Below, in pieces: positions 1 through 12,640 of a stretch of DNA of 64,000 nucleotides (the stretch's first letter is position 1; the number at the start of each line of letters is the position of its first letter). The notes beneath the pieces are model-generated. The model worked only from the letters and a program-made list of their open reading frames with translations. It ran no database searches and was not told the origin of the DNA. This DNA comes from Cylicocyclus nassatus. Lineage: Eukaryota; Nematoda; Chromadorea; Rhabditida; Strongylidae. The stretch lies in the NCBI GenBank assembly GCA_958299035.1, contig CATQJL010000316.1, positions 49,163,585 to 49,227,584 on the forward strand, written 5' to 3'. The position numbers and the translations under genes are program-made.

Positions 1-162
1 TCCACTGTCCACTGTAGGTTGTAGACCCTTTCACTGGCTTACCCCGGCATAGCCGGGACTGTAAAATCTCGCAGATGTTGCAGTGTGAAATTTACGAGTT
101 TTTGTTGCATTCCAAAATTCAAAGCGTCACCTTTCATGTTAATTTGCCAAGGTGAGTGAGGT

Positions 163-336
163 CTAGCAAACCCAATCACGCAGAGCGCAAACGAGAGATG
201 CACGCGCACGTAGCACTCTTGCCCACAACAGCCGGGGAGACCCGGGCATCAGGGACCCGAAGGGTGCCATGAGCATGGAGAGGTTCATCCTCTTCACGTG
301 CCCGTGCATATACTCTTCCGTGTCCGGCACTTGCAC
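163..336 (-). CDS. Candidate terminal exon, unknown protein
   Basis: On the minus strand an open frame of 57 codons runs from a CCCAG splice-like acceptor at 337-341 to a TAG stop at 163-165. Most codons in its first two thirds end in G or C, unlike the A+T-rich surroundings, and the stretch is locally GC-rich. The peptide contains the segment PDTEEYMHGHVKRMNLSMLM and an arginine-rich tail. I do not recognise the family. It would be the last exon of a gene entering from the right, but no matching upstream exon was identified. It could instead be part of an old repeat. Low to moderate confidence. Confidence 0.3.
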   Translation of the reverse strand: MQVPDTEEYMHGHVKRMNLSMLMAPFGSLMPGSPRLLWARVLRARASLVCALRDWVC

Positions 337-572
337 CTGGGTAGGGACCCTACAAGTTTTCTCTCAATTTCGCAGATTTTTGCTTATTGAATTAGTCAGT
401 GTGCTGCGTAACAACACTGCCATTGATTTGCTGCTGATGGTACGTTGTATACTGTAGGCGTACGGTAAAAAGTTACGTTGAGCATTTGTTCCAAAATCAG
501 CTCAGGGTAATTTCGATGTGCTGATTGTTGCAAAATGTGGTTACATTCATTTGCTGCCTAAGGGTCAATTTA

Positions 573-1456
573 TTAGATTGGTGCAAAAGTAATTCACGTT
601 TTGCCAGTTCTCACTCTGACGTGCTATAACTTTCTAAAAATTCTACCCTTTGATTAAACTGGATTGGGATGGAAAGCAAAGCCTGTGACCTACACTTTTG
701 CGAGTCAACCTGCCAATGATCTAAAAGAAAGCCTTTACATCGTAAGTTTACCATCGTTTCCTGATGGCCAGTGCGAGCCTCTGCGAAGCAGAGGTGAAGC
801 ACTGGTAAATAATAAGTAGTCTGTTTTGTAGCCACAAGCAAGTAGTACAAAAAAAGATAAAAAGGGCTTAAACAAAGAAGGTGTGAAGAAAAGGAATGAA
901 AATCCAAAATGTCAGCTTTTTTTTCTACATTCTTCGTAGGCCCCAAACAAAAATATGGGATTATTTGGTTTTCTGCTTATTGAACGGCTGAGCATTCTCG
1001 CAAAAAGTGTCAACAGGAGGCCTACGCTTACGCTTACAGACACAAGGAAAGCTTTGGCGATTGCCTTCTCTGAAGGAAATGAATGGATCGCACAATCACC
1101 GAAAACGGCAGCCCATGTTGAGACGCCGAAATCTCAATTTGGGCAATACCCAAGAAAATATTAAAGAATGTATGGTGATAATTTCTTTTTTGTAGATTAG
1201 CTGAATCTTTGAAATGCCTTCATTTGCGCTTGAATTCTGATTTGGAAAGTAAATGCAATAAAATTCTGGTTTCGAGTGCAGTTGTGTGAAGCTCTACATT
1301 TTCAAGGAATAGGTTAGAAGCCCGTTTCATTACTTTGAATAGAACATAAAAAGGAAATTTCAATAGAAGCAAAGTTTTTTCGATAGAAAAAAGTTTGATG
1401 GAAAAAAATGTCCTGCAACAAAGGAGAAAAACGTGCATCGCTTTTGCACCAACCCA
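573..1456. mobile_element. Degraded mariner-type element
   Basis: The left end reads TTAGATTGGTGCAAAAGT and the inverse of the right end reads TTGGGTTGGTGCAAAAGC. Both are followed by an AC-GTTTT tract. This is the mariner end pattern, with TA on the left side. No transposase catalytic motif is readable inside, so the 0.9-kb element is non-autonomous or decayed. ORFs inside it are not supported as genes. Confidence 0.6.
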
Positions 1457-2490
1457 ACACTTGTGACTGAATTTTCGCTTATGGTTGCTTCCACGTGTTC
1501 GTTCTGACCAGAAAAGGATCTCACGCCCAGGTGGCTAGCTGCAATGAATATCATCAAATGATCCTTGAAGAGCTGACTCCATATTTACTATCTACCCTGA
1601 ACGGTTTTCTATTAGAAGTTATAGACGTTTGAATGTCCAAACTTCGCAAACAATAAAAGCATACAAACAAAAGTAGCGGTTTAAAGATGTTTGTCTATGT
1701 TTCTAAAAGAAGTTTTCGTTGATATCCGCCGACGACCACTTCGTTTTGTGCATTAACACCACGACGCTGTGCGACACCTTTCCAGACTCACAGTAAGCTG
1801 CAGCGAGTGGCTCATAACACGTCCTTTGCTGTATTGTTCAAGCATTTCTCACATCACTTTCCATCTTAGCTTTGATTTTAGGCACAGGCATTTTAGTTAC
1901 ACGTCCTCATGTTCACCTAATACCAACGCTTCGAACAGGGCTTAAAGAAATGTTGAGTTTTCTGCATGTTGCAGTTGGATATCATGGCGACTGGGCGTAC
2001 GTATTCTTCAGTAATTTATAATGATTTGTCATTTGTCTTGAGATGGACCATTGAAGTGACCTTCTAAATCAAGGACACTTGTAGTTTTGCTAAAATAAAC
2101 ATCTGAGTGGTCTCATCTAAGGAAAAGGCATGACAGCATAACTGCTTATGAAAACAGCTTACCCTCTCTAGCTATGCCCGGGGCGATGGTTCACGATTCT
2201 GAAAATGACTGTATTATAGTTAAGGAAGAAATTCAAAAATCTGCTAGCACTCTTTTTGCCTTTAGGTATCTATCAGAGAAGAACTTGTAGGACATCGCTT
2301 TAAAGAGGAAGAGAACGAGTAACTCTATAATCAAAATTAAAAAAAAGACGATGTGAGATGCTCAATTAACAAAAGAAATTAGGAGGACAAAGATTTTGCA
2401 AGCTGTAAATTCTTTGTGCGCTGCAGCTTATTGTAAAGCTCCAGAAAGGCTCCAGTAAGGCAAGCCAGCGGTGGTCTGCACGAAACGGGA
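1457..2490. other. Unannotated A+T-rich DNA
   Basis: No coding frame with splice borders, structural RNA or repeat end was recognised in this roughly 1-kb stretch. Confidence 0.5.
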
Positions 2491-2569
2491 CGGTGGTCGG
2501 CGGCTATCCTTCAATCAGTACATCATCGTCTTGCCGATTATGCTCTTTCGAACTGGTCTTCAGAAACAA

Positions 2570-2700
2570 TATGCAAATCCGAAAACTTAATGACTTCACA
2601 CTTTCAAACCCTCATAACTTCACTCGGAGGGTCTTCAGCAACGGATGGCAGATTTGGGATTACCGCAACAAAACACATCCCAATGATATAATCACGATTT
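2570..2700 (+). repeat. Dispersed repeat fragment
   Basis: The segment starting AATGACTTCACACTTTCAAA matches, inverted, the sequence around 62975-63085. It also shares the motif GGCAGATTTGGGATT with foldback copies at 12640-13010 and 63165-63630. The overlapping 84-codon frame is probably a by-product of this repeat. Confidence 0.45.
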
Positions 2701-2917
2701 ATTCTAGATCACCTGTGGTCAGTCCGGATCATTTCCTGTTGTTATAACAATAGCTAATTGACGTTGACGACATTAAAATTTGGGTACTTACAATAATGAG
2801 AATCGAAGCGTTGTGAGAGGAGCCTTACAGTGTTCAATAGGCGCCATGATTCGGTGGTGCGCTGAATGGGCTCTCTGTCATACAGCGCGGGCATTTTCAA
2901 TCTTATCTCTCTATATA

Positions 2918-3572
2918 CAGGGTGTCCCAAAAAAAATGTGCACACCGTTTGATTGTTAATAACTCTCTTGCTTTCACATCTTTTGCCGAGTCTGAAGTAC
3001 CCTTCTTTAGAGCGAGGTTCAACTTAGATTTACAGTATGGAGAGACTTATCAGCAGCTCTTCGTTGCTGTAGGATCACAGTAGGAATTTCAAGGAGGATT
3101 AGCCATTGAAAGTGGTATTTGCCTCAGAAAGAAAATCAAACAAGCCAGAAACTTTTGAACTGGTGTCTAATTCTAAATTAAATTGCATGTCAGTACACTG
3201 TTTCTTTGATGAGTGATTTAGGTAACAACTGATTTTCCAATGTTTGTCAGAAATGTGAATACGCCATCAAGAAAGCTTGAAAAGCTGGTGGAAAGTTGTG
3301 TATTGGAATCAGCATCCCTGAAAACCTTGCTACACAAATTTTCAGATTTTTTCGAAATTATTTTATCAAAAGGCTTATTCCACAATGACGCTGTATGCTG
3401 AAAGTTCATACCGTGATCCTGCAGTAACGAAGAGTGATTGGTGATTCGCTCTATACTGAAAATCTAAGTTTATCCTGGCTCTACAGAATGGTTTTTCAAG
3501 CTCGGCAGAAGACATGAAAGCAAGAGAGTTATTAACGATCAAACAGTGTGCACATCTTTTTGGGACACCCTG
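2918..3572. mobile_element. TA-flanked foldback MITE, CAGGGTGTCCC family (copy 1)
   Basis: The element begins CAGGGTGTCCCAAAA and ends in its inverse, flanked on both sides by TA. The inverted ends are long: the sequence next to the tip (AATAACTCTCTTGCTTTCA) recurs inverted near 3505-3545. TA duplication and this tip are typical of the Tc1/mariner superfamily. There is no transposase. A related copy sits at 43380-44054. Confidence 0.8.
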
Positions 3573-4056
3573 TATATAAAACAGAAAATCTGTGTGTTTG
3601 TGTGTAGGTGCACATTTCCATAGTTATGAAGGATGAGCGGTGAAGCTCATTTTGATCTGCTGATCATCAGGATAGGTAAGAACGGTAGGAAGCGAACCCA
3701 AGGGAGTCGGAATCAAAAGAAGAGTGAATTTCGCTACATGTGAGATTAAGCACGAATGATTCCGGAACGGGATGGAACCCGGGATGCCAGCTCGTGCACA
3801 ATATTTCGCAGCATCAAGACAATAGATATGATATTGTTAAAGCTTTACCAAGGGTTGATCGAGCTCTTCTTCGAAAACTTATGATTTTCGAGAAGAAGTG
3901 CCAAAAAACCCTCTATCTTCTAGGGAAATTGTTTTTTGCCTATTTTTCTCGAAAACGATAACTTTTCAAGGAAGAGCTCGATCAACACAAACTTTGCTCA
4001 GTTAGAAAGAAGAAGCCAGAAAACTAAGGATAGTGATTGTTTTGAATTTTACTGCG
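3573..4056. repeat. Short hairpin repeat within non-coding DNA
   Basis: An inverted pair built on TTGATCGAGCTCTTC lies at about 3855-3990, with a second pair (TTTTCGAGAAGAA against TTTTTCTCGAAAA) nested inside. This gives a hairpin of about 135 bp. The rest of the stretch shows nothing recognisable. Confidence 0.45.
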
Positions 4057-4402
4057 CAGTTTGAATATTTGACGAGCTTGCCTCAAATCGCCGGACTTCG
4101 GAAGATTTCGAAAGATTTTCTTCCTTCATTTTTATCTTTGGAATCTGGACATAACTGAAAGCCACTAGGTCACAGTTAGAAAGTATTAGGTTGTTACATA
4201 AGTCTTGTGACACTTCAACTTCTTACGGCCAGTTTGAATATTTGACGAGCTTGCCTCAAATCGCCGGACTTCGGAAGATTTCGAAAGATTTTCTTCCTTC
4301 ATTTCTATCTTTGGAATCTGGACATAACTGAAAGCCACTAAGCCACAGTTAGAAAGTATTAGGTTGTTACATAAGTCTTGTGACACTTCAACTTCTTACG
4401 GC
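4057..4402. repeat. 173-bp tandem duplication (two units)
   Basis: The sequence from CAGTTTGAATATTTGACGAG at 4057 recurs at 4230 with only scattered substitutions, giving two units of 173 bp. Each unit ends with the first ~40 bp of the foldback element that starts at 4362, so the left copy of that element end is a solo tip. Confidence 0.85.
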
Positions 4403-5358
4403 GATAAGTCATGCATCTCACATTCTTTACAGGGCTTCAGGGTACCATTCGATAGAGCAAAGCAAGCTCTACAAGATTGTGTGCAAAAGTTCGCAACAGC
4501 TTCGACCCACTGTAAGTTTGCATCCAAAATCTGACTCGTACTGAAGCGTCAGAAAATCGCGAAAAATTCATATCTTTGTTTAGAAAAATCCTACGGATTT
4601 CCAACTTGCTCATAAAAATTGCACACTACATCAGACACTCATGTATACCGCTGCTGTATTTTTTTTCATCTAGACATCGAGAAAACAAAAGTGTTCTTGG
4701 ATTTACAAAAACGAAGCTATGCTGTTTGTTTCATGTATACTACATATACTGTGTACTACTACTGTATACTACATGTATACTACACTGTATGTATACTACA
4801 AGCCCTTAGGAGTATAAACGTAAATTTTCAGCTTTCCAGAGGCTCTGGTTTTCGAAAAATACTGGATTTAGCTTTTTTTACTCAGGTTTTCAATGCTAGA
4901 TTAAGTAATTTTCAAAAACTAGGGCATCTGGAGAGCTGAAAATTTAAGTCTATACTTCTAAGGGCTTGTAGTATACAGCTATATGAATAGAAACAACATA
5001 GCTTCGTTTTTGCAAAAACAAGAAAATTTTTGTGGTATCGATTTTTAGGTGGAGAAAAAAATACAGCAACAGTATACATGAGTGTCTGATGCAGTGTGCA
5101 ATTTTTATGAGCAAGTTGGAGATTCGTAGGATTTCTCTGACCAAAGATTTGAATTTTTCGCGATTTTCTGATGCTTCAGTACGAGTCAGATTTTGTATGC
5201 AAACTTACAGTGGGTCGAAGCTTTTGCGAACTTTTGCACAGAATCTTGTAGAGCTTGCTTTGCTCTATCGAATGGTACCCTGAAGCCCTGTCAAGAATGT
5301 GAGGTGCATGACTTATCGCCGTAAGAAATTAAAGTGTAACAAGACTTATGTAACAACC
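4362..5358. mobile_element. Long foldback mariner-type MITE (copy 1)
   Basis: The left end GGTTGTTACATAAGTCTTG is mirrored at the right end, and TA flanks both sides. The arms are several hundred bp each: the segment around GACCCACTGTAAGTTTGCAT near 4506 recurs inverted near 5200. The centre holds an imprecise run of TGTATACTAC units (about 4735-4800). No transposase is present. Open frames inside the arms mirror each other and are not genes. A second copy is at 44854-45798. Confidence 0.85.
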
Positions 5359-5364
5359 TAATAC

Positions 5365-6340
5365 ATGCTTTACGCTGAACTTGTTTCGAGCAGAATCGTC
5401 GTGATGGAAAGAAGTTACGATTTTCCGAAAACTGCGCGAAAGAACTTTCGGTTCAACCTGATATTTTGCAAAGCAGAAAATCAACAAGATGCACAGTAAC
5501 ATGATTCCACTTTCATCCAACAACCCTAGCAAGTTCTATGCTCTTTCCTCTTGAGTATCAAGGAGTTACAAAGCGCGATGACGAAAGGATCCCGTATCAG
5601 CTATTCGAAAATGAACTTTGCGGACAAGAAATCCCTCTGTACTAGAGCTCCTAAAGCCAAGCTCCCCAAGTAGCTAAATGTAAGTTAATGGACTGCAAAC
5701 TTGTTCCGGAATAAAGTGTAATCAACATGGCAAGTGCAATAATTAAATTCAGATATAGGACATACATAAGATAATGAAGATGTTGGCGTCTGCGTGCCTC
5801 ACGTATGCGGTCTCGCCAACGGTATTTCCTTAGCTTCAGTCTCTAATCGAATTGGCTCTAAGCTTGCACACGTTATTCCTTAGATATTGGAGAATGACCA
5901 GAGAACTGAAATAATGTCCCTTGTTTAAGTTACGCCCTTGAGAAGTTTGAATGAGAGCAAGAATCGTAGGCGGGTCTGTCGTCACGTTTTAAGACATTGA
6001 CGACAACGCAAATTTTTGATTGTCTGCCTCTTGGAACCAGGATCTTTCATGGACCAATCAACATTTTTTGAATAAAATCACCCAAACTGCCACCTACAGT
6101 AAACCTACAGTAGCTGCGGAAGGATGACAAAGAAGAAAGAGGTCATTTCTAGATTCACAGCAAAAGAAAACTTTTGGGATGAGTTTGTACCAATATAGTC
6201 GTCATATTCACGCAATACAAGCCTTGTCACATCATGTCAAGCAGTCCCACATGGCAGCAATTGCTTGACACACAAGGTGTGTCAAACGGTCGTCAATGCG
6301 TTAATGAAAGACCCATAAAAACTGTCTGCATACACCATTT
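5365..6340. other. Unannotated A+T-rich DNA
   Basis: No supported gene, RNA or repeat end was recognised here. Confidence 0.45.
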
Positions 6341-6343
6341 ATA

Positions 6344-7226
6344 CAGTGCTGGACATAATTATAAAGCCACTCTTGGTGCAAAAGTTCTGTCAGTTTTTTC
6401 AATCCATTGGCAAGCAAGCTAGAATGAAGATAAACAAGCACTTCAAGAAGTATCCGATGCAGAATTTCTTCCTCTTTTCAGCTACTAAACTCCCGTTGTG
6501 TTTCGTTGAGAAAATGACGAGATATTTGCCGGAAATTACAACCACTCGTTTTTACCATGTCCAAATTTCACTGATATTCAAAAATTTTGTATGAGATTTT
6601 CGGAGGAGCCCTGCTAACCACCAGATAGGGCAAACGTTTTGCCAACCGAAAGGATTTTGCTAACTAATTTTCTGAAAGTCTTGTGTTTTGGAAAAATCGC
6701 ATAACCTTTTATTGTACCAAACACTGCAAAACCTATAGAATACTGAGGTTTCAACACACGATTATTACTACCGCTACCATTACAAAGTAAGTGAGCGATT
6801 TTCGCTTTAAATTATGAAGATTTTGAAACATAGGTTACTCAGTGCGCAGTCATGAAATTGAGAAATACTGCGATTTTCCCCATAAATTTCGTAATAATTC
6901 TAAAGGCGTAGGGCTACAAAAAATTGCTTCTGTTGGCAGAAGGTTGCCCTATCTGGTGGTTATTAGGGCTCCTCCGAAAATCTCATACAAAAATTTTGAA
7001 AATTAGTGAAAGTTGAACATGGTAAAAACGAGTGGTTGTAATTTCCGGCAGATATCCCGTCAAATTCTCAAACACAACGGGAGTTTAGCAGCTGAAAAGA
7101 GGAAGAAATTCTGCATCGGATACTTCTTGAAATGTTTGTTTATCTTCTAGCGTGCTTGCCAATGGATTGAAAAAAACTGACAAAACTTTTGCACCAAGAG
7201 TGGCTTTATAATTATGTTCAGCACTG
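6344..7226. mobile_element. Foldback Tc1-type MITE
   Basis: The ends are CAGTGCTGGACATAATTATA and its near inverse, flanked by TA. Arms of about 290 bp mirror each other, for example GAGATTTTCGGAGGAGCCCT near 6594 against its inverse near 6968. CAGTGCTGGAC is a common tip in the Tc1/mariner superfamily. No transposase is seen, and the ORFs in both arms are reflections of this palindrome. Confidence 0.85.
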
Positions 7227-7228
7227 TA

Positions 7229-8190
7229 GCTCATCCGATAACGTACAAACTTCAGATGCGCCTCATAGGGAAACCCAGCTATCCATATTTCACGCGGATT
7301 GGTTCCCAGCAGATGCTCCAGGACAAAACTAACGTTGTAGCTTATGTGCGAGACCAAGTAGTAAAAGTACTTTATCTGACGAAGCACAACCACATGACTT
7401 ACGTTTTCTATGTCACCCGAAAATGTATAAACCTGTACAACTAGATGTAAGATCAGCAAATCAACAAATCAATGACTGAATGAAGCTCTGACAAAGTTTT
7501 ATGCATTGACAGCCTTCTTCGACCTTCCATTCACGACCTCGGTGCTCTCATCAAAGTGGACATGGCACGACGAGGCTCTGTGTTCCGGCTGATGCATCGA
7601 CTGGAAGTCGATACTGCTCATTGACTTGAGGGAAGAGCCGTAGAGGACTAGATGTGACACATTGTCGTTGTACATCCGCAGGATCTCCTGAACAGAAGCT
7701 GCTTATTTGGGACAGTCTGTATGGGAAATGCCTGCCTACCCTGTAGGGATCTTCCTCGTCCTGAGAAGATTGGGATGACGATGCGCACTGTCGATCCGTA
7801 ATTGAAGCCGCAGCCTCTAATCTGGAAAAATCGCAGGATTAGTTCAAAACTTGCATTTATAGCAGAGATATGTTGAATTTAATAAGCATTTAAAGACTTT
7901 CTCTTGATTTTCGCACTGTAAGCGCTTACTGAGTCTCATTGTAAGTTATATGTAGTGCGCAAACTTTTGTATATATAATAACTTTCTAGCTCAGTTGCTG
8001 TCACTAATGAGATCTGAAGTGTAAATTTCGATAGGAAGTATGGAAAAGGTGTCAAATCATTTCGTTCATGCTGTTATTCAAAGCTAGATGGTTGGCCCCT
8101 ATTTTTCTGCGAGATCTAATAACTCGAATAGAACAACCCTTTCTGTTTTTTGTTTATTGTTAGAACCAATTCTATGGTCTGATCCGGACT
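7229..8190. other. Unannotated DNA
   Basis: A moderately GC-rich patch lies at about 7500-7820, but no frame with convincing splice borders or a recognisable product was found. Confidence 0.4.
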
Positions 8191-8191
8191 A

Positions 8192-8349
8192 ACATACCCT
8201 TTGATTCGATGGCATTGGCGGCTGGAAGGCTACCGCTCGCACCCGTGACGCAGCCTCTCTCGCGAGATACTCTGGATCATTCCCTATCTTGATTAGGCTT
8301 CGAAGCCCCGCCTTTCAGCCGCCAATCCCGTTGAATCAAAGGGTATGTC
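8192..8349. mobile_element. Small GC-rich MITE, ACATACC family (copy 1)
   Basis: The left end ACATACCCTTTGATTCGATG and the right end (inverse ACATACCCTTTGATTCAACG) are complementary. The complementarity continues inward through TTGGCGGCTGGAAGGC against GCCTTTCAGCCGCCAA. The middle is GC-rich. A related 163-bp copy lies at 47066-47228, where copy A has an unoccupied site. Confidence 0.8.
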
Positions 8350-8457
8350 TACTATATAGAATGGTAGTGACAGTAACTATCAATAGTTGTATATTACAAT
8401 TACTTTGAAAGCACAGCATTAACTCTATGTGCCAAGTTCAGCCTGGGCTGGAAGAAG

Positions 8458-8800
8458 CAGTGGCGGACACAAGGGGAGGGGGGGGGGGGGAAGGTGAGAA
8501 TAAATCGCGAAATTTCTGAAAGTTATTTACATGGGTCGTAAAAACATGCAAGTAACTTATTTATACTTGTGAATGATTGAAATGGTTTTTTTGATTTCTC
8601 AAAAATGCAAATTATTCTTGTAAAAAAACATTTTTCGGAGGCGTTGCTGTCGCCACGTTAAGGGCCCTGAAAATTGTGAGGCGCATCAAAAGAAAGTTCT
8701 CGAAATGCGTGGCTAACGCCACGTACCTTCATTAGAACAAACTTTGTCCCCCCCTTCAAATTCCAATTGAAACTCGAACTACGGGGTGCGTCAAAATATT
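8458..8800. mobile_element. Poly-G MITE, CAGTGG family (copy 1)
   Basis: The segment begins CAGTGGCGGAC followed by a long G run (about 8479-8490). It then matches, inverted, the element at 41678-42048 over most of its length, including ATCGCGAAATTTCTGAAAGT and TGGCTAACGCCACGTACCTT. The right end is eroded after a short C run, so that boundary is approximate. It has no coding capacity. Confidence 0.7.
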
Positions 8801-9945
8801 CAACGTAGTGCCACAGGTAAGAAATTTGATCTGAATTCAATGTCACAGAATGCCGTGAAGCATACTCTATGAAAAGCACTATCAAGATCCCAAATCGGTC
8901 ATTATTTAGAGAACTAAGAATTGGAAAAAAGCAATGTTCATTACAGAAAAAAAACGCAAGCTGATGCAAACGGTTGAATAGTCAGAATTTTTGTTTTTAC
9001 TTCAAAAGATTCCATTACTCAGCGATCTGAAAGTCGCAGATTAGCTCTATTTTATAATCTTTACCTGAGAGAAGAGGTCACAAAAAGATATATGCTGAGC
9101 AATTTATGAGCTTCTTATCGCGTGCAGCACGCGACAAAGTCAGAGAAATATTATGAATTTCTACCGAAAAGCAAAACAGGCATTACATCCTCCAACTAGA
9201 ATATAATGTTACAGAACTGAGCAAACCATATCAAGCTTGAGCTCTCGCTGAGCCGGTCTTATACTCGTATGGCGCTTAGAAATGCGCGGGCAAGTGATTG
9301 TGGCGCACCCTTTAGTATAAAGGTTTAGAGTCTCATTGCTTGACTCTGTCTTCTGTTCATTTTGCTACTCAAAGTAGAAAAATTGCCACTAATAGTTATT
9401 TTTGTGAGTGCCCAGTCTGTGATGTTTCCGTAAAAGAAAACATTACGTTGAATGTGTCAGAAGCCGTCAAAATCTAACCGTTATCGGTGCCACTATCATG
9501 TTGAACTTTGTCCAAAAACCGCAATGAGTTAACTACTATCGAATCAATTTGAAGAATGTTTTCTCTTTTTCTTCTCACATCAGTTCCTAGACTGCATAAG
9601 CGCAAAGTCTGATAAGAACCTAGCACTTTTTCTATTCCTAACAGCAGAATAATCATATTTTATCCCCTTGAAAAATGTTGATGGAATGCCAATACAGATG
9701 GTTCACCCATTTCACTGTTTATTTACCAGAGCTTGAAATCCAATAAGGGACTCAATTGGCAAGGGCAAGGAAAGTGCCGAATTCGGAATGAAAACTCTGA
9801 TCAATGTCAATAACATTGTTGCGGTAACATAGAAGCCAATCCATTTTTCTTCGTAGAGAAAGTTAACCTCTGTTGTGAATTTCATCGAGGCTGAAGTAGT
9901 GAAGATGTTAATGCAGAACAAGATTCCGAAATATACAAGATGTAT
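8801..9945. other. Unannotated A+T-rich DNA
   Basis: Nothing recognisable on either strand beyond short chance frames. Confidence 0.4.
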
Positions 9946-9947
9946 TA

Positions 9948-10702
9948 GGTTGGCACATAAGTAATGCAACTTTTTATATAACTTTTGTCTATTTGAACGT
10001 AACGCATTCATTTTTTGGCAATATAAGGAATATGATGTAAGCTTCTAATGCACACATTTTGGCCGAATTTTACCATCTTATGTGAGGATTACGGTAGGTT
10101 ACGGTACTATGGGAAAAATTTTAGAATGCATCAGATTTTGCTGAAACTTGGCCTATGGGGCTTATTTGACATGCGAGATCCGTTTCGCATGAAATGGCCT
10201 CGTTAGTGAGATCAAAAAATGAATTTCTTTTTAGCGACAAATGATTATGATATTCGTGTTTACCGCATAGGATTACCCTATAGTGCAAAGTTATAGCGAA
10301 TTCTGACTTTTCGCAGCTTAGTTATTGACAAATTGCCTTCAGAACTTGACGCATTTGACTTGTTCAACTTCTCAAAGGCGCCCCACCTTAATTTGTGTTT
10401 AAATTTCATTTCTTTTTCACTGATTCCAATGTGCCAACTTCCAACTACATGCTGCCTATAATTGCTTTTTCATATGTTTGAATCAGGTTTCGTAGGGCTT
10501 CATGTTTGCCAAAAAATCGTGAAACCTCGATTTTCAGCAGTTTTCAAAAAGTGCTTAGATTTTTTGTACTACGTTATCAAAAATCAAACGGTTTGCGCAG
10601 ACTTGCAGCTTACATCACAGTCTACGCGATGCCACAAAATGAGATTGCTACATAAAATAGGAAAAAAGTTAGGGGAAAAGTTGCAAAACTTACGTGCCAA
10701 CC
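9948..10702. mobile_element. Mariner-type MITE (GGTTGGCAC ends)
   Basis: The left end GGTTGGCACATAAGTAATGC and the inverse of the right end GGTTGGCACGTAAGTTTTGC match at 16 of 20 positions, with TA on both sides. The 755-bp interior contains no mariner catalytic motifs. The 96-codon frame crossing its right part is not supported as a gene. Confidence 0.8.
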
Positions 10703-10704
10703 TA

Positions 10705-12640
10705 GAAAAATTTTATTTGAAGGTGACTTATCACTGCAGGGTTGTTGCATGAAAAACTTAGAGATGTTTTGTTTATGTTCCAGCGAAAAAGTTAACCTTC
10801 TTACAGTGTGAAATGAAAAGAGCATTGTATTATATTTTCATGTTATCCTCGTATGAATTTTTGTAAATAAAGCCGATACGAAATTTTTGCTTCTATCATG
10901 GCATCAGAAAATCTTCCTCATATCAAATGGTGAACGCAAAATTCGCAATTGTCCACTTCTCAGAAGATAATGAGCTAACATTTCCAGCATATTTCTCTCA
11001 GTTTTGTTGTTAAATTCCGCATATACGTATTGAAGCAAATCCTTGTGTAAACAGAGGAGTTGGGAGAATTTGCCGAGCACTCGATCAAACATGACTTTCA
11101 CAAACATTCTTCAAACCTTTGAACTTTTTTTGAGAAACTCAGTAGACGAGTTAGTCGAAGATGTGAGAAAACAGTAAATTATGAACTTACTTTTGTGATG
11201 AGGGAGCTCTCTTCAGCAGTTTCTCAGAAATCGATCGCTTGAGTACTTTCAAATTTTTATGGAGCATCTGGAATTGAAGGTATACTCTTCAGCCAATCTA
11301 TAGCACGATTTCTGGAAAGCATTGTCAACGAGCTTTAGAAGCTTAGCAAAACGTAAAAGAGGATAACATGAAAAGAGAGAGAGAGAGGAACAGGAAGATG
11401 AGAGCGAAACCCGTGTCAGCTTACATTCGACTATGTTCATACCTCACTAAGGAGTTTCGCGGAAGACCTAGAACTCAAAACAAAACTATGCCCAATATAA
11501 GGGTTGGAACGGTAGTAACATACAATAACTCTACACATTCTGGTTAGGAAGTAGTAGTAGTACAAAAATTTAGGACTTCTCATCATTCTAAATTCATTTC
11601 ATTCTATTATACTCTTGCTAATGCCTGCAACTGCAAAATATCGAAACTGCGCGGAACTCCAGCTTTTGAGTAAGAGATACATAAAGGTATGATCGACTCC
11701 CAGATTCGTGTGGAGGCGGCTTCCCTCATTTTGAGGATAAGCCTTACGAAAGGGTAGAAATACAATGCTATAACGACTCAACAAGTTTATCCTGAAAATC
11801 AGGGAAATCCGCAACCTGCCTCCACACGAATTTGGGCGCTGCACTTATTTATGCTTACTACTGATCCCCCAAGCAACGGAAAAAAGTAAAAAAACAGAAG
11901 CGACATCTGCTCCACATTAAGGACCTAATCTTAGAAAATGTGCAATTACACACACTATGAAAGAAGTCTATTCGAATCAGCCGCATAGCGGGAAGGGAGC
12001 TGAAACTGTGAAGAAGAGTTACGGACCAACGCCGATGCGCAGCGATGCTCAGGTGGCCTGAGCTTTGAACATCGCAAGTCACAGGGACAACAATGCTGTT
12101 GACGAAAGAGTTCAGCGATGACGCTGAACAGAATATTATAGCGTGTTGATAGGGCTTATCGGACAAAGCGACACGCAAAATGCTGAAAGTGAGCGCTATT
12201 CTAAACAGTGGGAAATTGCTCCTTTTCGCAAAAAAGGAAGCATTGCATCACATTATAACATTTTACATAGTGCGCTTAAATCCATATATAGCTCTTACAT
12301 CATCGCTTTGGTGATAACACATTGAATATGATTATTTACGTTATTACTTGTGCCCAAGCAACGGAAAAAAGCCAAAAAATAAAGGAATAAGCAGAAAGAG
12401 GAAATGTCATTGCATTTTCTTCCAATATAAAAATGCCACCGGGTATGTAGAAAATGATTATGCTAATATCCTGTTATTTGCTTGGGTAGATAAGAAAAAT
12501 ATCAAATTATTACCGTATTATTAGCGGACTTGTAATGATGCTCAATGTGCACTGTTACTTCAAAATAAGCGGGAGCTTGGCTATCTCTTGAGACTAGGAA
12601 GGAAGGTTGGTCAAAGTATCCCTTTGAAGTGAGTTGGGGA
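10705..12640. other. Mostly unannotated DNA with one small hairpin
   Basis: The motif GATTCGTGTGGAGGCGG at about 11703 recurs inverted at about 11817 (GCCTCCACACGAATTTGGG), a ~130-bp hairpin. A direct repeat CCAAGCAACGGAAAAAAG occurs near 11870 and near 12355. No gene was recognised. Confidence 0.4.

Noticed and set aside
4576..5283. ORFs of 77-106 codons on both strands as genes
   Set aside because: They lie within the two mirrored arms of a foldback MITE and are reflections of each other.
7085..7459. A 124-codon minus-strand ORF as a gene
   Set aside because: Most of it lies in the right arm of the foldback element 6344-7226, with its mirror in the left arm.
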